Assembly: GCA_004369085.1 (NCBI GenBank)
Contig: ML210147.1
Location: 992,001-1,056,000, forward strand
Reading direction: 5' to 3'
DNA: 64,000 nt
Source: Coprinopsis marcescibilis
Taxonomy: Eukaryota; Basidiomycota; Agaricomycetes; Agaricales; Psathyrellaceae
Shown here: one piece after another, positions 11,828 to 23,479 of the stretch
Numbering within the stretch: position 1 is the first letter of the stretch
Layout: the number at the start of each line of letters is the position of its first letter
Made by a program: the position numbers and the translations under genes
Notes under the pieces: model-generated
What the model saw: only the letters and a program-made list of their open reading frames with translations
What the model was told of the DNA's origin: nothing
Databases searched by the model: none

Positions 11828-12790
11828 ATGGCGAGTAGAGCATCAAGACCGAGTCGAGCCACCAGAAAGAGTCGCACAAGAGCAGACAGCATTGGAAGCG
11901 TGTACGAGTTGAACGACACAGAGGTTGTGGACAGCCCTCAACGCAGGAGAAAGGAAAACGAGTGAGGGTGTTTCAGCATTCTCTGCGATTATCTCGTCTA
12001 ACGACTACCCGCGTTGCGTAGTACCAATGATATTCTACGCCTTCTACGAGGAGAAATGCGTGAGCCATACTCTGTCGGCTTTGCACTGTACGACACTGTC
12101 TTCAACGGGCCCACTGACTTCACAAGCCAAACCGCAGGCCAAGAAGACATTGGCCAATTCAATTCAAGGCAAAAAGGCCGAGATGTACGACGACTCGAGA
12201 AAGAGAAGTATGGAAATGGTTAAACACGGAAACAAGTTCATGTATGCGCATATATCTTCGGAAATGCGGTCACTGAAATGAAGGACAGAGAGGAGGCGAG
12301 AGAACAACTGAAGAATCTCCAGGGAAAGGAAATCAGCATGGAGAAACTCGCGTCAGAATACCCGTCTTTGACAGACGGTCTAGAGGTGGGTGCCAGGCAG
12401 CGACAAAAACGTACACGAAACAAAATGAAATGTGCATCAGGATGCGTTCAACAAGCTCAAGGCAACATATCCACCGTTCATTCAGGGCGTCGGCCAGCAG
12501 CGTTCCTTGACAATTGATGCGGCCAGTGAAATGGGCATGTGCTCGTCAACACTACATGCATTCCCGATGCTGATTTCAACTGGACAGTGAAACATAATAA
12601 AGGTCGCCGAGAAAAGGCCGCCAAGCAGTTGGTTAAGAACGCGAAGAAGGAAATTGACCGAGCGAAAGAGACGGAGAAGGTAGGAGTCGGGTTGCATCAA
12701 TCGCATATAACATCGAACTCACCATGTTACAAAGGCTGCATCCGATGCGGCTGAGTTAATAAAGCATTATAAAGCCGTACTCAAGTTGTA
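11828..12790 (+). CDS. unknown basic coiled-coil protein
   Basis: I do not recognise this gene. The start is ATG at 11828, giving MASRASRPSRATRKSRTRAD, a strongly basic N-terminus. Spliced exons then give DILRLLRGEMREPYSVGF, a charged segment (RRLEKEKYGN), EEAREQLKNLQGKEISMEKL, FNKLKATYPPFIQGVGQQR and a lysine-rich helix KAAKQLVKNAKKEIDRAKE, ending ELIKHYKAVLKL. The C-terminal half is predicted by eye to be coiled coil. There are five or six exons with introns of 50-65 nt. The basic head suggests a nuclear or chromatin-associated protein, but that is only inference. It is divergent from STT4 with 17 bp between start codons, and its stop is about 33 bp from the stop of the convergent cyclotransferase gene. 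Confidence 0.6.
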
Positions 12791-12823
12791 AATGTTGAAG
12801 GTACATAAAATAAATTATAGAGA

Positions 12824-14315
12824 CTACTAGAACATGCCGACAATCAGATGTATTCTGCAACGCGATGTGAAATGGACTCACCAATTCTGACACAGATCTA
12901 GCTACGTATCGATCTGCTTCTTCCTCTTCCGGATCGTTTAATGACCTAGATTTCGAGCCTTTGGGTTCTAACTCGAAGTACTCGGCCAAGAAAACTCGCA
13001 GAATCAGATTCCATCTCCTCATTGTTGGTATATCTAGTGCGGTAGCATCATCCTGCAGAAACTTCAGTTTATAAAACATCAAACGGAACCGAAAGGCTTC
13101 CGAACCTTACTCGAATGCCATACTCGAGGGAACGGGTTGGCGATGATGTGTAAGATGCTCACTCCTCTATTCAAGAATGGAAGATGATCATCGCCAATAC
13201 CGCCCATGTGAAAAATATCCTTATTTCGCTTCACGAAATAGCTAGTCCATTTTCCTGGTGCCATGGATTGTTCTTCGTCATAGGCGAATGCTCCATTTGT
13301 TCCGAGCCTTTCTTCAACAGCGACCATATGATCGAACATCCAGGCTGTGTCGATGAAAGACGAGCGGATTAAAGGTTGCTTCGCACCTAAGAGGTCTAGC
13401 AGAATGAGATGTTCGATCGCGGCCAGCTCAGTTGTCACGTCGTTCATAAGCCGACGTTTGGTATGGGGTGAGATATACGTAGTGTCCCATTTCTCGGCCA
13501 AATGACTGCGGGCTTGAGCGTGAGTCTCACTCGAAGCGGGTCTAGTTGCCCACTTACCGTGCTCCATAGATAGAGTCCGTGTCCGTCCAATCTTTGAATG
13601 CTTCCTCCCCGTCAAAGAAAACTAATTGGAGAGTCAAGTCTCCAACATCCTCGTCTTCATCATCGAGCTGTGAGCCATTCTTGATCCGCTTCATTCTGGC
13701 TTCAAGCAGTGGGTTCAACGCCTCGGCAGCATCAAGCATCATAGCACACGGTGCCGCTGAATCCGTGGCCCCAACAAACTGCAGACAAGTCAGTGAGTAC
13801 TGTATGACAGCATGGAGTAGTCTGACCTGGTTCATTGGGTAGCTGGGAAAATATTTGCTATCGAAATGAGCTGAGAGAATAAGCCGCCTGGGTGCATCTG
13901 GATCCTTCGTAGCAATGACATTGGCAAACTTCTTGCGTCCAACTGGTGTATCCGCCTCAAATTCGTCGGTTTCGACGTGCCAGTTCAAGCCTTTGAGCGT
14001 TGATATTAAGTAGTTCCTGACGAAAGTGTTGTTCTGTGTGTCGGCTGCCCGAGCGTTAGCATGTCCGCCTACTCTCTGATAAACGTTAGCTAGACACGTA
14101 CGTGCTCTCGGAATCAAGATTTTGGAAAGGTGCGAAGAGGGATTCCTTGGGTCTATGTTTTTGACGGGGTCCGGCGTCGTTAATAGTTTCGCCATTGCAT
14201 CGTTTGAAAGCGCTGTCAGCGACCGTTCGCCGAGAACCGAAGCTTGAAACGACGACTGGGCCAGCCAGAGTATCGAGCACCATGAGAGCCACATCCTCAG
14301 ACTAGATGAGAGCAT
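12824..14315 (-). CDS. secreted glutaminyl-peptide cyclotransferase, M28 family
   Basis: Converts N-terminal Gln or Glu to pyroglutamate in the secretory pathway; the family is a single-zinc relative of M28 aminopeptidases. The start MLSSSLRMWLSWCSILWLAQ is a signal peptide. Zinc and active-site blocks are in order: LILSAHFDSK (His), VGATDSAAPCAMM (Asp), LVFFDGEEAFKDW (Glu), GDDHLPFLNRGVSILHII and NPFPRVWH (distal His). The block AFKDWTDTDSIYGARHLA is typical of QPCT. The gene contains several short introns. The last intron probably joins SVSEL to an immediate stop at 12824; reading through instead adds an unconvincing tail. It is divergent from TRS23 and convergent with the coiled-coil gene. 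Confidence 0.88.
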
Positions 14316-14536
14316 TGCGACTGTTGAATGTCAGCCTACGAGTTGCTAATGAGTAGCCAGGTGAGTGTCGAATGCGAAACCGCATTAACGTGTCCAAGTG
14401 CATCGCAAATTCGCGTGACCACGACAGTCTTCCCATCACCACAACCAAATTATCCGCGTTCAGGAGCTTAATGATCTCTTGGTCCTGACCACCACCGGCG
14501 CCTGAATAGGGCTGTTTATAGGACCTGGGATATATC

Positions 14537-15103
14537 ATGGCGATATTCGGGCTATGGGTATGTGCTTCACACGATAATCCTGTTCTATGACGTTCAACGA
14601 TTGCTTGAAAGATCATCAACAAGGCGGGAGGTTTGGTGTACCAGCGCAACTTTGCAGGTTCGCATTCCAGTGTTCTTGCGTCAGTTCATGACGACAACTG
14701 AAGATAGAGGGACTCGCCCAGCTTACCTCCAACGAAAATCTCGTCCTCGCTGGTACCTTGCACGGAATACATGCGATTACTGCTAGGCTTTCGCCGATGG
14801 GTCCAAGCTCTGGAGCCCAAGTTATTGAAGGAGAGACTTTCAAGATGACGATATTCTTGACCGCTACAGGTACGATATCTCTCTACACACCTCATGTATC
14901 GTTACCTGACTGACAGTGCCTCTACAGGGACCAAATTTGTCTTGCTGACATCTCTGAACGAGACCATCGCGGAAATACTGCTACAACGGATATACGAGGC
15001 ATATGCAGACGCTGTTATGAAGAACCCGTTCCATACCCCGGAAATGCCCATCCGAAGCGATGGCTTCGACACTCGCGTTACCGCTATCATTGGCACTGGT
15101 TAA
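14537..15103 (+). CDS. TRS23: TRAPP complex subunit TRS23/TRAPPC4 (synbindin)
   Basis: A core subunit of the TRAPP Rab-GEF complex in ER-Golgi traffic. Four short exons join to give MAIFGLWIINKAGGLVYQRN, then EGLAQLTSNENLVLAGTLHG, then FKMTIFLTATGTKFVLLTSL, ending AVMKNPFHTPEMPIRSDGFD. The start matches TRAPPC4 (MAIFSVY..NKAGGLIYQ in human), as do LTSNE, GTKFV and the KNPF..EMPIR end. The protein is about 136 residues, shorter than human TRAPPC4 because the PDZ-like insertion between the first strands and LTSNE is absent. First exon: seven codons followed by GTATGT. Confidence 0.9.
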
Positions 15104-15444
15104 GTCCACCGTACAAGTAGCTATGCTATAGGTCCCATCGGGCGGCAAACGGCAGCTTATATTAAGAACCACGGGGACCTCCAAACACAGGGCACATAAC
15201 TACGAGCCAACCGCGCTCCACTAGATTGACATCCTCTATTCATTCCATTCTGCTACTTCTGTGATGGGAACCACTATCTCAGATGCCAGAAACGGCGCCA
15301 ATGCAATAATATTCCAGTTGAATATATGCGGTGGTAGTCCTCGTCCAGATATCGAATCAGGTGACCGAGAAATGTCAAAAGTAACCACCTTTGCATCTCT
15401 TCTCTATCCTCCTCCAAACACTACTCCCTCCTGTGCAGTATCAA
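15104..15444. other. intergenic TRS23-HOP1
   Basis: A 341-bp stretch between two plus-strand genes. It holds the TRS23 3' end and the HOP1 promoter. I see no other gene or strong motif. Confidence 0.4.
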
Positions 15445-18400
15445 ATGCCACAGGCGCAATTGAGCCACGTATCGACACAGGCCATAACGCAGACGCAGAG
15501 CCTCGCAGCAGTTCAGGCTCTGCTTCGTGCAGGTCTATCTTGTATTACGTTCCTTAGGTGGGTCTATTTAAGCGCATATATCCAGCTATAGACTAACAGC
15601 GTCACAGAAATTTACTCCCAGAAGAGAATTTCTCAGAGAGTCAGATAGGCCATGTCTATTGTTGCTCCTACTAACCAGATGGATGCAGGCCACTTGACCA
15701 CTGCAGATGATTCGGTTCCACTTTCGTCGTCGGAGACTGATTCCCCCAGCAGACCAGGAAGGAATAAAGTCAACGGATTCAGAATCATGGTACGCACTGC
15801 TCAGGTGTTTAATACGAAACGTGGTTGAATTGAGCCTTCAGACCCTGACTCGAGGGTACACGGACGAGGCCGACAGAATCCTGAACTACCTGGTCTGTTT
15901 TTTTTTGGCTACTGTCTGCAGTGGACCTTTGTTTGACCGTCCCAAGGAAAATGGCATTTTCCATGCCTTGGAGAAGCAATATCTTCGCAGCTTTATATTT
16001 GCGATTTACCTGGTGAATTCCGACCTCCTTTGTGGAATCCAATACATACTGAAATCGCATCAGGACAGCAAAGATCCTACAAAGTAATCCCTCACGGAAG
16101 GGCTGTAGGGTTCATTGACTAACGTGTTTACCTTTGATTCTCAAGCATCGTCGAGGCATATACCTTCAATTTCCAGGTGTGCAGCGACCCAGTACTACTT
16201 TCACAAAGCTTAACTGAGGCGATCCGACCAGTATCACCAGATTCCCGGCACCAACGCAGTAACGCCGGTGATGACACTGGGAGGCGACTTGCAGAATATG
16301 TCGCTCAACAATTCAGGACGTCGACAGAAGGATCCCGTTGCCGACGCTATTCAAAATGGCAGGCTTCCGACTCTCAGAGAGGTCAAGAAGAGCGTCAAGG
16401 TATTTCATACTTTTTAGGCCTTCTCAACTTTCTTTTCTCACCAAAATCCTCAGACTATGATGAAGACTCTAATCCAGGCGATCACACATATGGACGAATT
16501 ACCAAGTTAGTACTATGATTGTTCAACACTGTTTGCAGTGGGTAAATTGTCCCCCAGGGAGAAGATTTGCAACTTTCAAGTTGTTTTATACCGATTCTAC
16601 CCCTGAAGATTATGAACCACCACACTTCCAAGCAGGGGACAACACCAAAGATAAATGGTACTTTATGACGCACAATCTTGACGAGGTACCAGATCGCTTC
16701 AGCGTTGGTAAAATCAACTGTGGCCATCATTCGTAGGCATTTCTCCGTTTTATGTTCGAGGCATCTCAAACTCAAGCATTGATCAGGGTCAACTTGAAGG
16801 TAACATCCATCGCCACCTATCTGCCTTTTGCGTCCGAGCAAGATAACGCGGTGTTTACTGGCACGGTCAGCAGAGGTGCCATCGTAACCCGCCCAGAAGG
16901 TGTCATTGGCAGTTCCAAAGAGGCGGAGCTACAGGAAGACGATGCTCGCAACCGAAACCTTGTCTGGTCGACGGAGAATGACCTCGAACTTGGTGATGCG
17001 GATGCGGAAGGAGACGAAGAGCTGGACGACGATCTCAATGTCACGAAGAATGCAGACGGGTCTTTCGACTTAGGTACTGGTCAGGTATCGAAGGATTCGG
17101 GTCTTGTTGGCCTGCGTAACGATGAGGGCTCCATCGAACCCGTCCTCCCCCTTGTTAACGAGCGCCCGGAAGCCCACTTCAAAGGGATCCACGAAGCTGT
17201 TCCAACACGCTTGCAAGAGATCGTATGTTGTCCTACTTTTTGCACTTCCCCGATGCTCATTCCAACGCGGTGTTTCAGAATGCCCTCAAAACACCTGAAC
17301 CGAGTACCTTTGAAGAAACGCAGGCCCTATTGGAACCAGTGCTCCTGGACAAGACTGCATTTGTCACCAGTAACGGCAGAAGTCAGCCTGGGTCTTTACC
17401 ACCTTCGAACCTTGCCATGGAACTTGAGTCTCCGTTGACTAGTTCAGCATCTACTCCGCGATGGAGATCGCCCAAGACGACCGTAAAAGTTTCATACAAT
17501 CCCGTCACCGCAGAGGATGACGAAATGCTTGGTAAAAACCTCGTTCATACGTTCGTTGATGTTAGCTCAAGTATGACATAGATCCTGAGACGCAAGTCAT
17601 TAGCGACCTGGAAGCAAACGTCGTTGACTCGATTCAGTCATTTAGTCTTAATGAGAGAGAAGTCTCTCCCGAAAGTCCTATCGTCCAGGCTCCGAACCCC
17701 GCCTCAAAGACACCTGTTCATAAAGATCTCGGCTTGAAGTGCGACTGCGGAATAGACGTCTGTCTCTCGTTACTCCTTCTGTGTTAATACTTATAACTCG
17801 CCATAGATCGAAGACGAAATGTGCTTCTGCGAGGGAGGGTGTGGTCGATGGTATCATGTCTGGTGTATGGGGTAAGGCAACCAGACTTATACTGCGAAAG
17901 CTACTGTACTCACCTTGTTATTCACCTCGTCCCGTCAGATTCCATTCAGCTAAAGATAATCGATTACCCCACAAGTTCGCATGTTTCGACTGTCGCCTCA
18001 AAGGCGATCTGTCTTGGCATCTCATTGCAGATGACATGTATCCTAACATCATGGCCAAGTACAAGGAGATCGTGACATACCGTCGAGCAATCAAGACTTT
18101 TGAGAATTCCAAGAAGACCTTGACACCGATAGAATTCGGGAAAGCGCTCGGTTAGTTATACGGCATAATCATCTTTTTGTGTTGCCTTATAAACAATGTA
18201 GACGAGGGAGATAACCCAAACCTCCCGCGTCAACTTATTCTAAGGCTCGAAGAGGATGGTATGCAGCCTATACGTGCTTCTTTTCTGGGTACTGAACTTC
18301 CAGCAGAATTTATCCAGGAAGTCTCGACAACTATTGATGAATTTGGCATGACCGCGGAGTCCCGAACCACAAACCGCAGAAAGGTCAGGGATCGGAAGGC

Positions 18401-18846
18401 GAAGCAACGCAAGAATGTGCAGAAGTCCAGATACGCTTTCAACAAGCAGATCCGGGGAGAGCAAAGGTACAAGGACTACTTCAACCCTGACCAGGAGGTC
18501 GAGAGCCGTCTTTTGGGACTTGACGACTTGGTATGAACCCATCATAGCTATGAGATTGTCGGATTTCCTAACAAGGCTTCAGAGAAGCTTCAGAAACGAG
18601 AAAATCGTCTCCACTTTCAATAATCGCGCGAGAGGGTCACTGGCCAAAACTGTTGTTGGGATTCAGACTCAATTGGACATAGATAGTCAGACCCAGGATG
18701 CTGACATGGATACGGACGTAGTTCCCGAGCAGGACAGTCAGAAGCGTGAACGCAGTGGGCCCGTAGAAGATGGATTAGTAGAAGACCGGCCGATGAAGCG
18801 TCTCAAGATTTCCCTCGCTGCAGGTATCGACCTCGCCGAGTCTTAG
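15445..18846 (+). CDS. HOP1: meiotic chromosome axis protein HOP1 (HORMA + PHD region)
   Basis: Hop1 is the meiotic axis HORMA protein needed for double-strand-break control and homolog bias. The start gives MPQAQLSHVSTQAITQTQSL, followed by AVQALLRAGLSCITFLR and NLLPEENFSESHLTTADDS. HORMA strands follow: YTDEADRILNYLENGIFHAL, EAYTFNFQYHQIPG, SGRRQKDPVADAIQNGRLPT, REVKKSVKTMMKTLI, FKLFYTDSTPEDYEPPHF and VNLKVTSIATYLPF. An acidic linker rich in D and E comes next. The C-terminal half has a PHD-like zinc region (KCDCG, CFCEGGCGRWYHVWC, FACFDC) and a helical region (HLIADDMYPNIMAKYKEIV). This matches the chromatin-binding region known for Hop1. The extreme C-terminus is basic (RTTNRRKVRDRKAKQRKN). 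About ten introns; borders are approximate. Confidence 0.87.
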
Positions 18847-19529
18847 CTTGACGTGATGCAGATGTTGGTCCGTGCGCGCAACCGATCAACCTGCCCTAAA
18901 GCGCTTAAGTGATCTTCTTGAAAAAACCCGATCACCCTTTCTTCATCCCCTCTGACTTTTTCCTTGTCATGCATTGGCAGCAATGCCTGTTGCACGATGA
19001 TTCCCGTTGGAGGCCCTCGCAGGAGATGAATTAATGGTGCAAGGCATAGACTACACCTCCGTATCTCCCATTCGCAGCTATTCCACTGGGTATTGGGCTC
19101 GTTAGCGTGGTGCACATTTCCTTTCGGTTGCAATTTTTTTTTTGCTCTTTGTCATTTTGTTCTACATACTGCGATTAGTATCGCATTACATTGCTCCGTA
19201 ATGAAATTCCATCATGTTGCACATAATATCCCCGAACTGTCGGAAACAGAAAATGAGAAACTGTAATTTGTGAATATTCACAAACCTTGGAATCTTGGAT
19301 TGGTTTCTTCGTTCCCTGGACGTGGTGACTGGATCATTCCATCCCATTGTAATGTGGAGCTGGGGGTCCGGGGAAGAAGAAGAAATGTTGTTTGGACACA
19401 CCCTATTGCTGTAGACATGAATGTTGTCTGCCTCGATCTAATCTCTTTCCATAACCACGATCTTCTAACGTGCCGGGGCCCTTTACTGTCCTCCCTCATC
19501 AGCCACACCCAGTGGATTCGAAAGATACG
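18847..19529. other. intergenic HOP1-DOA1
   Basis: A 683-bp stretch between two plus-strand genes with poly-T near 19130. Open frames on both strands show no recognisable motif. It presumably contains the HOP1 3' UTR and the DOA1 promoter and leader. Confidence 0.4.
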
Positions 19530-22500
19530 ATGGTCTACAAGCTCTCTGCTACTCTCAAAGGACACACTTCCGACGTTGGTTACTGTATTAAATCACTTGA
19601 GTTTAGCCAGATCTGATATGACATATAGGTTCGTGCTTTGGCGGCACCGACGAATGATCTTATATTATCAGCTTCACGCGACACGACCGCCATCGCCTGG
19701 AATCGCACATCGTCAGGGGGGAATGAATTCAGTAATGCTACTGTCCTGCGCGCAGGGAGTCGTTATATCAACGCCGTGGCCTACGTGCCACCAACGCCAG
19801 ACGCTCCAAAAGGTATGCACACCATATTCACTTTGAACGCGTCATCTACTAATTAACTCGGATATTGTTCGTCTCGTATTAGGTTACGCTGCAACTGGAG
19901 GTCAAGAAACTGTAATCAATCTATTCGATCTCGATAAACCTCGCGATGATCCCAACTTCAGCCTTGTTGGACACACCGAGAACGTTTGCACCCTGAACGT
20001 GAGCCCTGCAGGCACAATTATATCGGGAAGCTGGGATAGGTAAGTACCTGTTCGTTTTACTTCAGGGGTCGATCTATATATGCAAAAGAACCGCTAAGGT
20101 CTGGAAGAACCTCGCGCTGGCGTATGACCTGAATGGACATCAACAATCTGTGTGGGCCGTTCTGATCGTGGAGGAGGATGTCTTCTTAACAGGTGCGGGC
20201 ATTTATATCAAATCAACGCTTCAATTGTTCCTAAAGAAAGGCTATCGGAGGCAGGCTCAGCGGACAAAACGATTCGCTTATGGAACCAACATAAGACCAT
20301 TCATACATTCACCGGCCATCAGGATGCTGTTCGTGGTTTGGCTTTGGTTCCAGATCTTGGCTTCGCGTCTTGCTCTAACGACAGGTGAGCATTTAATTCG
20401 TGGAGCGGTGGAAAGCAACCTGATTATTCCTCCAGCGAAGTGCGCGTCTGGACCCTCGGAGGAGATTTAATATATTCCCTCTCTGGTCACACATCGTTCG
20501 TGTACAGTCTTTCCGTTCTACCTAACGGTGGCCTTGTTTCCTCGGGTGAAGATCGTAGTGTCCGAGTTTGGCAAGGTATGTCTACCTTACTTTCCCTCTG
20601 ATGTAGGCTTATCCACTGTGGACAGACGAAGAATGCTCTCAAATTATTGTGCACCCAGCTATCTCGGTATGGGCTGTGTCAACTCTTCCGAACGGCGACA
20701 TCGTCAGCGGCACAAGTGATGGTGTCGTTCGCGTGTTCAGTGCTGCACCGGAGCGCTGGGCACCAGAGGAGGAAGTGAAAGCGTTCGAAGAAGAAGTGGC
20801 CAATCAAGCTCTGCCCGCTCAACAAGTGGGAGACGTTAAAAAAAGCGATCTCCCAGGACCTGACGCACTCCTCAACCCAGGTAGGCTAAACATGGAATAT
20901 TATAAGGATACATAGCAGACTAACGTCATTTCGCCTCTCAATAGGAAAGAAATCTGGGGAAGTGAAGATGATCAGAAACAACAACGATGTCGTAGAAGCA
21001 CACAAGGTGCGTTTTGCTTCAACCAGAAAATGCCCCATGCTGAACAGCTTATCTGGCACAAGTGGGATAGCTCTTCAGGCGCATGGCAGAAGGTCGGCGA
21101 GGTCGTGGACGCGGTTGGACAAGGGCGGAAGCAGCTGTACGAGGGTAAAGAATATGACTACGTCTTCGACGTCGATATCCAAGACGGTGTTCCGCCTCTC
21201 AAATTGCCTTACAATGTCACAGGTCAGCGCCAACCTTTCGTATCTCGGTTTCTGACCCTGAATCTTCCTCAGACAACCCGTACAGTGCAGCCCAACGTTT
21301 CCTAGCAGCCAATGAACTCCCACCCTCTTACCTCGACGAGGTTGTGCGCTTTATTGAAAAGAATACGGCCGGTGTAAGCATAGGGACAGGAAACGAGGAA
21401 TATGTTGATCCGTACACAGGCGGGTGTTTTGTTTGGCATAGCTTTTGTCCACATGCTGAATTATCTGTCGTGTAGGCGCTTCAAGATACAGGACCAACGA
21501 TGTTGGGTCGACCGGAGGAGGTGCAACCGAGTATATGGACCCTTACACAGGTGCTTCCCGATACCGTGCTCAGCCACAAGCCGCTCCTTCTGCAGCTGCT
21601 TCAAATCTTTCCGATCCGTTCACAGGAGCTTCACGATACAGCGGGACTCCTGTCGCAGCTCAGACCCCGAAAGTTCTTCCCGTTGTGAGTCTGGTTCTGT
21701 TTCAGAATATGAGTCGTGCTTATCAACCTTTCGCAGTCAAAGGCAGCCACCTTCAAGCAGGCCAATGTCACAGCGATGCAGGGCAAAATTCATCAATTCA
21801 ATGATGCATTGCAGCAGGAAATTGTAAGATGACTGTGGATCTTGATGCCCGTGCCCATGCTGATCATTATAAGTCAACATCTGGTCTTGCCATGTATCCT
21901 GACGAGCGCACCGCAATCGACGAAATCTTTACTGCGCTGTCCCAGTTGACCGCTGTTCCCCCGAAGTCGCCATCAAAATCGATAGGTTCATCCCATATAG
22001 AGCATGTTGCGGCAATTTTAGATAGGTGGCCCCCTTCACAACGTTTCCCGGTCATCGACTTGAGCCGACTACTCCTTGGATACTGTCTATATGCCTTAAA
22101 TGATTCCGGCTCAAAGGAAAGGTTCATTGAAGCCCTTTTCAAAGCATCTGAATGGACAGCGCAATGGTCGTCTCCATTGCCCAGGCATCGCGAAACCAAC
22201 ATCCTTTTGCTCCTAAGAAGTCTGGCCAATGCTTTCCAGGACGGTTCTGGGCTCAGTGCCACATGGGTTAATAAGGTGGGTATTCTAGTCCCACATGTCA
22301 CCAGGATTTGCTATACTAAACGAGTACAGCTACTTGAAAGTCTTGGGGAAGCCCCATATGGCATCCTTGGAAAGAATCAGCGCATCGCGCTTGCTACAGT
22401 GTTATTCAAGTACGTTCTCTTCTGCATGCTCCTCACTCACATTTTAACGGAGGGAAACAGCATCTCTTGCTTAAGTATCAGTTCACCTCTAGATGCTTCA

Positions 22501-22841
22501 GCCCAGCGCATCTACTTAACTGTTTTGACTTCGGTAGGCTGCACTGTCTGTTCATTGCTATGGATTCTCACGGCTCCACAGATCGTTGCTTCGGAAAGGG
22601 CCGACTCTGAAGCAGCATATCGGACCCTAGTTGCACTGGGAAATACAGTGAGATGTTACTCCTGTCTTTCAGCTGAGTAATACTGACCACTGGCATGTAG
22701 CTTTATGGCAACAAGCAAGGGGGAGCTCTCCTCGACGGCGTTCAATCAGATGAAATCAGGCAGGCAGTTAGTGCTATCCCCAATGCTTTCCCAGAAGATC
22801 GAATTAGGTCCATCTCACAAGAGACCTTGTCCTTGCTGTAA
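19530..22841 (+). CDS. DOA1: ubiquitin-binding DOA1/UFD3 (PLAA), WD40-PFU-PUL
   Basis: A Cdc48 cofactor that binds ubiquitin and controls ubiquitin recycling and mitochondrial and endosomal quality control. It starts [20 protein letters not shown]. Seven WD-type repeats follow ([82 protein letters not shown]). The PFU domain shows [20 protein letters not shown] and [19 protein letters not shown]. The linker has three copies of a [14 protein letters not shown] motif, which is conserved in the family. The PUL domain ([30 protein letters not shown]) leads to a final exon ending [10 protein letters not shown] and TAA. The first linker repeat is split by an apparent GC-AG intron at 21420-21475. 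Confidence 0.92.
21420..21475 (+). other. GC-AG intron in DOA1
   Basis: The exon ends ..GATCCGTACACAG and the next exon starts GCGCTTCAAGATAC. Removing 56 nt beginning GCGGGTG and ending GTGTAG restores the [10 protein letters not shown] motif found uninterrupted twice downstream. The nearest GT donors shift the frame. Confidence 0.75.
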
Positions 22842-23142
22842 GGATCGAGTCTCCAGAGGAATGTTCGTCAGTATACCGAAATGTGTTTTTTTTTCGTGAT
22901 GATTGGGATTTCATTTCACAAACAGTGATGACTTGGTTCTATCGGGTTCTTTGGCAAATATCACTACCATTCTGGGCGATTGCTATCCTCCTGGCTGTAC
23001 AGATATGACATGTAAAATATACGGCGAAACGTGTTGTGCTTGGGAAAAGCTGGATGCAATGTGAATGCGAATTACGGTTACTGCGCAATGTAGTGAAAAT
23101 AGGCCCGTTGGCCCTGGTGTTCGTGGGGGCATTCCCATGCAA
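22842..23142. other. intergenic DOA1-tRNA
   Basis: A 301-bp stretch holding the DOA1 3' UTR and the region upstream of tRNA-Ser. It has a T run at about 22886-22896. No gene is seen. Confidence 0.4.
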
Positions 23143-23237
23143 GGCGCTATAGCCAAGTGGTTACGGCGACAGATTCGAATCGTATGATCACTATCTGTTC
23201 CTCTTTGAGGGCGCAGGTTCAAATCCTGCTGGCGTCG
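23143..23237 (+). tRNA. tRNA-Ser (CGA), 13-nt intron, copy 2
   Basis: The same cloverleaf as the minus-strand copy at 3763-3855: acceptor GGCGCTA with TGGCGTC, anticodon stem ACAGA/TCTGT, loop TT-CGA-A, and a long variable arm. The exons are base-identical to copy 1, but the intron after position 37 is 13 nt (TCGTATGATCACT) instead of 11. It lies 242 bp upstream of phosphatase copy 2. Confidence 0.93.
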
Positions 23238-23479
23238 AAATGTTATTTTCACTCTTTTTCTAACGATTTCTTGTGTACACACCGAATGGCGAAGATCGGT
23301 TCAACGTTCAACGGTGCTGTTCGTGGTGTTCACGAAACTTCTGTTTTTATGGTACTCAGATCACTGCCTCGACACCGATCCGGTCGTGCTCAATGATGCA
23401 CCGGCATCACGCGGAGTGGGGACGGATGATAACATTCAAACCCCCAGGTTGACTCCCAACTCAGTCTTCAAGAACCAAC

